This document shows positions 6,201 to 8,999 of a DNA stretch of 8,999 bases, piece after piece. Within the stretch, counting starts at the first letter, position 1. Each line of letters opens with the position of its first letter. The notes under the pieces were generated by a model, which saw only the letters and a program-made list of their open reading frames with translations, was not told the DNA's origin and did not search any database. This DNA is from JAGOTT01 sp964450795 (lineage in GTDB: Bacteria; Patescibacteriota; Minisyncoccia; Moranbacterales; UBA1568). The position numbers were made by a program, and so were the translations under genes. Where the stretch lies: positions 1-8,999 of the forward strand of contig CAYVDI010000039.1 of the NCBI GenBank assembly GCA_964450795.1, written 5' to 3'.

Positions 6201-7610
6201 ATGAAACGATCCGATCTCAAAGGGAAGCGGGTGACCGTTTTCGGTTTGGGGATGAATGATGGCGGTGTCGGCACCGTCGAGTTTCTCGAACGATCCGGGG
6301 TCCGCGAGATTCTCGTGACGGACGTGAAACGGCGGGAAGATCTCGCGTCATCGCTTCGGCGACTGGAGAAGTATCGGAACATCACGTACGTTCTCGGTGC
6401 ACATCGTCCGGAGGATTTTTCGCGGACCGACCTTGTCGTCAAGAATCCGGTGATTCCGTGGACGAACGAATATGTCCGTCTTGCGGAGAAGAACGGGATA
6501 CGTGTCGAGATGGACTCGAGTCTTTTCTTCATGTTCTGCAGGAACCCGATCATCGGCGTGACGGGGACGCGCGGCAAGACGACGACCGCCTCGATGATCG
6601 CGCACATTCTCGAGAATGCGGGTACGTCCGTGGCGCGCGTCGGCATCAGCCAGATTCCGGTTCTGGGGGCGATCGAAAAGGTGCGCCCGGAGGACACGGT
6701 CGTTTTCGAGCTTTCAAGCTGGCGTCTTTCGGCGCTCGGGAGACTGAAGCGGAGTCCGCATATCGCCGTGTTCACGAATCTCTATCCGGACCATCTCAAT
6801 TACTACAAGACGCTTTCCGCATATCGGAAAGACAAGGAATACATATTCCGGTTCCAGAAAAAGAGCGATATCGCCATTTTCAATGCCGATAACGAGGCGA
6901 CGATGTCGGCGGCAGGGAACGCTCCGGGGAAGAAATTCTTCTTCTCGATGCGAAGCGAGCTTCCGGGGGACGGCATCTGTATCCGGGACGGATATGTGGT
7001 CGTCTCCATCGGCGATGAGGAGACGATTCTGTTCTCAATCGGTGATCTCCGGCTTCCAGGCGAACACAATATCGCAAACGCGCTTGCGGCAGGACTTACG
7101 GCGTTTCTTTCCGGAATTCCTGCCGAGAGAATCGCGGCGGCACTCCGATCGTTTCAGGGCGTCCCGCATCGTCTCGAATTCGTCGCGGAAAAGCGCGGTG
7201 TCTTCTATTATAACGACACCGCCGCGACGAGTCCCGATGGCGCCATCGCGGCGCTCCGTTCGCTTCGCGGAAAGCCGATCATCCTGATCGCCGGTGGCGC
7301 CGACAAGAACCTTTCCTTCAGTGCGTTCGCCGAGGAGATGCTTTCGGCGGCGAAAGGGGTCGTTTTCCTCAAGGGTGAGGCGACGGAGGCGATAAAGCGG
7401 GAACTTCGGAAAGTCATGTCGAAAGACCATTCCATCGAATTCGAGACGGTCGATTCGATGGCGAAGGCGGTGGAACTGGCTTCCCGATCGGCAGAATCGG
7501 GCGATATCGTGCTTCTTTCGCCCGGAGCGGCGAGTTTCGGAATATTCAGGAACGAATTCGATCGCGGTGAGAAATTCCGTGAAGCGGTCGCGGCATTGTC
7601 GGGGAACTGA
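6201..7610 (+). CDS. murD: UDP-N-acetylmuramoyl-L-alanine:D-glutamate ligase
   Basis: MurD adds D-glutamate to UDP-MurNAc-L-Ala using ATP, a cytosolic step of peptidoglycan synthesis. The 469 residues have the three Mur ligase domains: an N-terminal Rossmann-like domain with VTVFGLGMNDGGVGT (11-25), the central ATPase with P-loop GVTGTRGKTTT (119-129), ELSSWRL (170-176), TNLYPDHLNYY (192-202) and the probable carbamylated lysine region RKDKEYIF (209-216), then GEHNIANALAA (287-297) and HRLEF (323-327). The C-terminal domain has NDTAATSPDG (338-347), GGADK (365-369) and LLSPGAASFGIF (438-449). TRGKT replaces the usual TNGKT. GGAAA at 6192-6196 precedes the ATG at 6201. An in-frame GTG at 6177 would add eight residues but lies in the hairpin arm and has no ribosome-binding site, so it was not chosen. 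MurD is preferred over MurC, MurE or MurF because of the SPGAASF ending and the overall spacing. Confidence 0.92.
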   Translation: MKRSDLKGKRVTVFGLGMNDGGVGTVEFLERSGVREILVTDVKRREDLASSLRRLEKYRNITYVLGAHRPEDFSRTDLVVKNPVIPWTNEYVRLAEKNGIRVEMDSSLFFMFCRNPIIGVTGTRGKTTTASMIAHILENAGTSVARVGISQIPVLGAIEKVRPEDTVVFELSSWRLSALGRLKRSPHIAVFTNLYPDHLNYYKTLSAYRKDKEYIFRFQKKSDIAIFNADNEATMSAAGNAPGKKFFFSMRSELPGDGICIRDGYVVVSIGDEETILFSIGDLRLPGEHNIANALAAGLTAFLSGIPAERIAAALRSFQGVPHRLEFVAEKRGVFYYNDTAATSPDGAIAALRSLRGKPIILIAGGADKNLSFSAFAEEMLSAAKGVVFLKGEATEAIKRELRKVMSKDHSIEFETVDSMAKAVELASRSAESGDIVLLSPGAASFGIFRNEFDRGEKFREAVAALSGN

Positions 7611-7624
7611 TTCGCGCGTATACT
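7596..7624 (+). promoter_or_regulatory. Likely sigma70-type promoter for the reductase gene
   Basis: TTGTCG (7596-7601, four of six matches to TTGACA) and TATACT (7619-7624, five of six matches to TATAAT) are separated by an ideal 17 bases. The -35 box lies inside the end of murD. Transcription would start near 7631, leaving a leader of about 22 bases before the ATG at 7653. Confidence 0.6.
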
Positions 7625-7652
7625 GTCCGGACGTAACCATTTTCGAAAAAAT

Positions 7653-8570
7653 ATGAAATACGACGTCGTGATAATCGGGGGCGGACCGGCCGGGGTTTCC
7701 GCCGGCATCTACTCGGTGCGGAAGCAACTCAAGACCCTCGTCATTTCCGAAAGCTTTGGGGGACAGTCGGCTGTTTCGGCCGGGGTCGAGAACTGGATCG
7801 GGGAAATCAGTATTCCCGGTTGGCAGCTCGGACAGAAATTCGAGACCCATCTGCGCGCGCAGGAGGGAATCGACGTTCGGCAGGAACGGGCGACGAAGAT
7901 CGAACCGACGGACGACCGGTATGTCGTGACGACCGAAGGCGGAGCCTACGAGACCAAGACGGTCATCCTGTGTATGGGAGGGAAGCATCGCCATCTCGGT
8001 GTTCCCGGAGAGGAGGAATTCAAGGGGAAGGGCGTCGTGTATTGCTCGACCTGCGACGCACCCTTCTTCAAGGGAAAGGCGGTTGCGGTCGTCGGTGGGG
8101 GCAATTCCGGGCTCGAGGCGGTGGAAGACCTTCTTCCGTATGCCGAGAAGATCACGCTTCTCGCGCTCGGTGACGAGTTGAAAGGCGATGAGGTCACGAA
8201 GGAGAAGATTCTCGCCGACAGCCGGGTGTCCGTCGTCTATCATGCGAAGACGCTTGCCGTACTCGGGACGGAAAAGGTGGACGGTCTGCAATACGAAGAT
8301 ACCGAAACAAGCGAGAAACACACCCTTTCGGTCAGTGGCGTTTTCGTTGAGATCGGCATGGTACCGAATTCGGATCTTGTAAAGGACCTCGTCGAACGTA
8401 CGCCGTATGGAGAGGTGAAAGTAGATGCCCGGACATTCGTGACTTCGCGTCCCGGAATCTTCGCGGCTGGCGATATCACCGATACGCCGTATCGTCAGAA
8501 CAATATTTCCGCGGGGCAGGGTGTGGTCGCCGCGCTTTCCGCCTACGACTCCATCAGAAAGAGTGCGTAG
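7653..8570 (+). CDS. trxB: Thioredoxin reductase-like flavoprotein, AhpF-type reductase core
   Basis: The 305-residue FAD enzyme passes electrons from a nicotinamide nucleotide to a thioredoxin-like or peroxiredoxin partner through a redox disulfide. It has the FAD motif IIGGGPAG (7-14), the active-site CSTCDAPFFKGK (131-142; C131 and C134), the nucleotide-binding VVGGGNSGLEA (146-156), and GIFAAGDITD (268-277) with the FAD-contacting Asp. The stretch LLALGDELKGDEV (169-181) lacks the HRRxxxR motif that binds the NADPH phosphate in classic TrxB and resembles the same place in AhpF, as do VEIGMVPNS (232-240) and the C-terminal end. The AhpF N-terminal thioredoxin-fold domain is absent. NADH use is therefore plausible but not shown. 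The ATG at 7653 has no Shine-Dalgarno sequence; a promoter lies just upstream and a terminator just downstream, so it is probably its own transcript. The symbol trxB is given for family, not for proven cofactor. Confidence 0.87.
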   Translation: MKYDVVIIGGGPAGVSAGIYSVRKQLKTLVISESFGGQSAVSAGVENWIGEISIPGWQLGQKFETHLRAQEGIDVRQERATKIEPTDDRYVVTTEGGAYETKTVILCMGGKHRHLGVPGEEEFKGKGVVYCSTCDAPFFKGKAVAVVGGGNSGLEAVEDLLPYAEKITLLALGDELKGDEVTKEKILADSRVSVVYHAKTLAVLGTEKVDGLQYEDTETSEKHTLSVSGVFVEIGMVPNSDLVKDLVERTPYGEVKVDARTFVTSRPGIFAAGDITDTPYRQNNISAGQGVVAALSAYDSIRKSA

Positions 8571-8578
8571 TTTTCGCT

Positions 8579-8612
8579 GTCATTCCTGTGCAGGCGGGAA
8601 TCCAGGTTTTTT
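8579..8612 (+). terminator. Short palindromic repeat acting as terminator after the reductase
   Basis: The sequence GTCATTCCTGTGCAGGCGGG followed by AATCCAGG matches the widespread bacterial GTCATTCC-n-GGAATCCA repeat pattern. ATTCCTG (8582-8588) pairs with CGGGAAT (8595-8601), including one T-G pair, and six T (8607-8612) follow five bases later. Nine bases after the reductase stop, it is well placed to end that transcript. Confidence 0.6.
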
Positions 8613-8687
8613 AATATATCTCCTCATTCACCTTCACCCCGGACTTCCTTTTGGTTCTCATTCCTATTATCACCACGTATCGCCCTA

Positions 8688-8843
8688 CCAAAGCATCTCC
8701 CGTCCACGACCGCACCCTCGCCGCACCCTGTTTTCTTTCCGAAAAGATATCCCTCACTCAACAGCATCCCAAGGATATTTTTCGGAGAAAACAGGGGCTC
8801 ACTCGAGCAGCGTGCGGTTCCCGCAGGACGGGAGATGCCTTGG
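8688..8843. repeat. 156-base imperfect palindrome, candidate structured RNA or miniature mobile element
   Basis: Outer arms 8688-8704 and 8827-8843 pair at 16 of 17 positions (core GCATCTCCCGTC). The middle has an 8-pair helix, 8708-8715 with 8812-8819, beside unpaired stretches. The inner stem 8727-8752 with 8773-8795 has 23 Watson-Crick pairs, with only a TT and a G bulged, and closes on a 20-base loop. Weaker pairing continues outside to about 8680 and 8850. CTCACTC occurs in the loop (8753-8759) and again at 8798-8804. No direct target duplication is obvious at the ends. A TATTAT at 8665-8670 would place a transcript start near the base of the hairpin, but no good -35 box is present. Strand cannot be decided because the structure is nearly symmetric. 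Confidence 0.8.
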
Positions 8844-8877
8844 TTGGCGACGAGCAGGAAACAACGTTATTTTGAAG

Positions 8878-8999
8878 CCTCCGTCCCCGGATCTTTCCTT
8901 CTCCGGGGTTTTGAGACTGCGGCCGGCGGTATCAGAAGGGATTTTTCAGCAGGAAAATCCCGACCCCGGAAAGGGAAGGCTGGGGACGAGGCGAGTGAG
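8878..8999 (+). repeat. Structured dispersed repeat, copy B, reaching the window edge
   Basis: This is the second copy of the element at 72-184, in the same orientation. The outer stem pairs 8878-8910 with 8962-8991 with a few bulges and mismatches, and is longer than in copy A. The inner hairpin at 8938-8961 keeps the same ten pairs with loop AGCA instead of AGCG. Two stem positions differ from copy A by paired changes (T-A to C-G, and G-C to A-T), and others by change to G-T, so pairing is kept while sequence moves. The element ends with GCGAGTGAG at the last base, so it may continue beyond the window. Confidence 0.8.

Larger units (their letters stand above)
8571..8999. other. Gene-free stretch rich in palindromic elements
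   Basis: No convincing gene is seen here. The one open frame of any length (8651-8875, + strand) has no ribosome-binding site, starts from an arbitrary ATG-like codon and runs straight through the large palindrome. The stretch instead holds the short terminator repeat, the 156-base palindrome and copy B of the structured repeat. Bases 8613-8679 contain nothing clear beyond a lone TATTAT (8665-8670). Confidence 0.7.

Noticed and set aside
7035..8321. Open frame of 428 codons on the - strand across murD and the reductase gene
   Set aside because: It lies antisense to two well-identified genes, is rich in Arg and His as expected of a shadow frame in GC-rich DNA, and shows no family motif or ribosome-binding site.
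8620..8870. tRNA, tmRNA, SRP RNA or RNase P RNA in the gene-free end
   Set aside because: I searched by eye for the TTCGA-type T-loop and CCA end, the SRP GGAAG core and the RNase P GAAAGTCCGG/ACAGAA elements and found no fitting set.
8651..8875. Small open frame of 74 codons on the + strand
   Set aside because: It crosses both arms of the large palindrome, has no ribosome-binding site and gives a low-complexity, unrecognisable protein.
72..8999. CRISPR array or classic insertion sequence with transposase
   Set aside because: There are only two copies of the repeat, 8.8 kb apart, no regular spacers, and no transposase, integrase or cas gene in the window.

Overview
The window is a GC-rich piece of a bacterial genome or metagenome scaffold with one run of genes, all on the + strand. 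Gene order is: a dolichol-phosphate-type family 2 glycosyltransferase, galT (cut by an assembly gap), tpiA (cut by the same gap), class II fructose-bisphosphate aldolase, gap, an N-acyl-D-amino-acid deacylase-like amidohydrolase, murD and a thioredoxin reductase-like flavoprotein. TGA is used as a normal stop (glycosyltransferase, murD), so the glycine-TGA code of Gracilibacteria/Absconditabacteria is excluded. The diverged family members and short spacers fit a Patescibacteria/CPR-type lineage. That placement is an inference from style, not from a marker gene.

Layout: 1-262 is a leader region with an intrinsic terminator (28-54), a structured repeat (copy A, 72-184) and a weak promoter. 263-2032 holds the glycosyltransferase and galT, which looks like a sugar-nucleotide/glycosylation pair. 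2033-2132 is exactly 100 N, an assembly gap of unknown true size. 2134-4536 is a glycolysis block (tpiA, fba, gap) covering the lower triose steps from fructose 1,6-bisphosphate to 1,3-bisphosphoglycerate. 4551-6143 is the deacylase-like protein, whose ribosome-binding site overlaps the gap stop codon. 6201-7610 is murD (peptidoglycan precursor ligase). 7653-8570 is the reductase, with its own likely promoter inside the murD 3' end. Spacers between intact neighbouring genes are 14 to 57 bases, so most of the block could be read as one or two transcripts.

The last 430 bases (8571-8999) carry no convincing gene but three palindromic elements in a row: a short GTCATTCC-type repeat that also works as a terminator, a very strong 156-base imperfect palindrome, and copy B of the structured repeat seen at 72-184. 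Copies A and B lie in the same orientation on either side of the whole gene block, and their long stems are kept by paired base changes.

No obviously new multi-gene system is visible. The best leads are the two structured repeats, the 156-base palindrome, and two enzymes that have lost textbook metal ligands (GalT and the deacylase-like protein).
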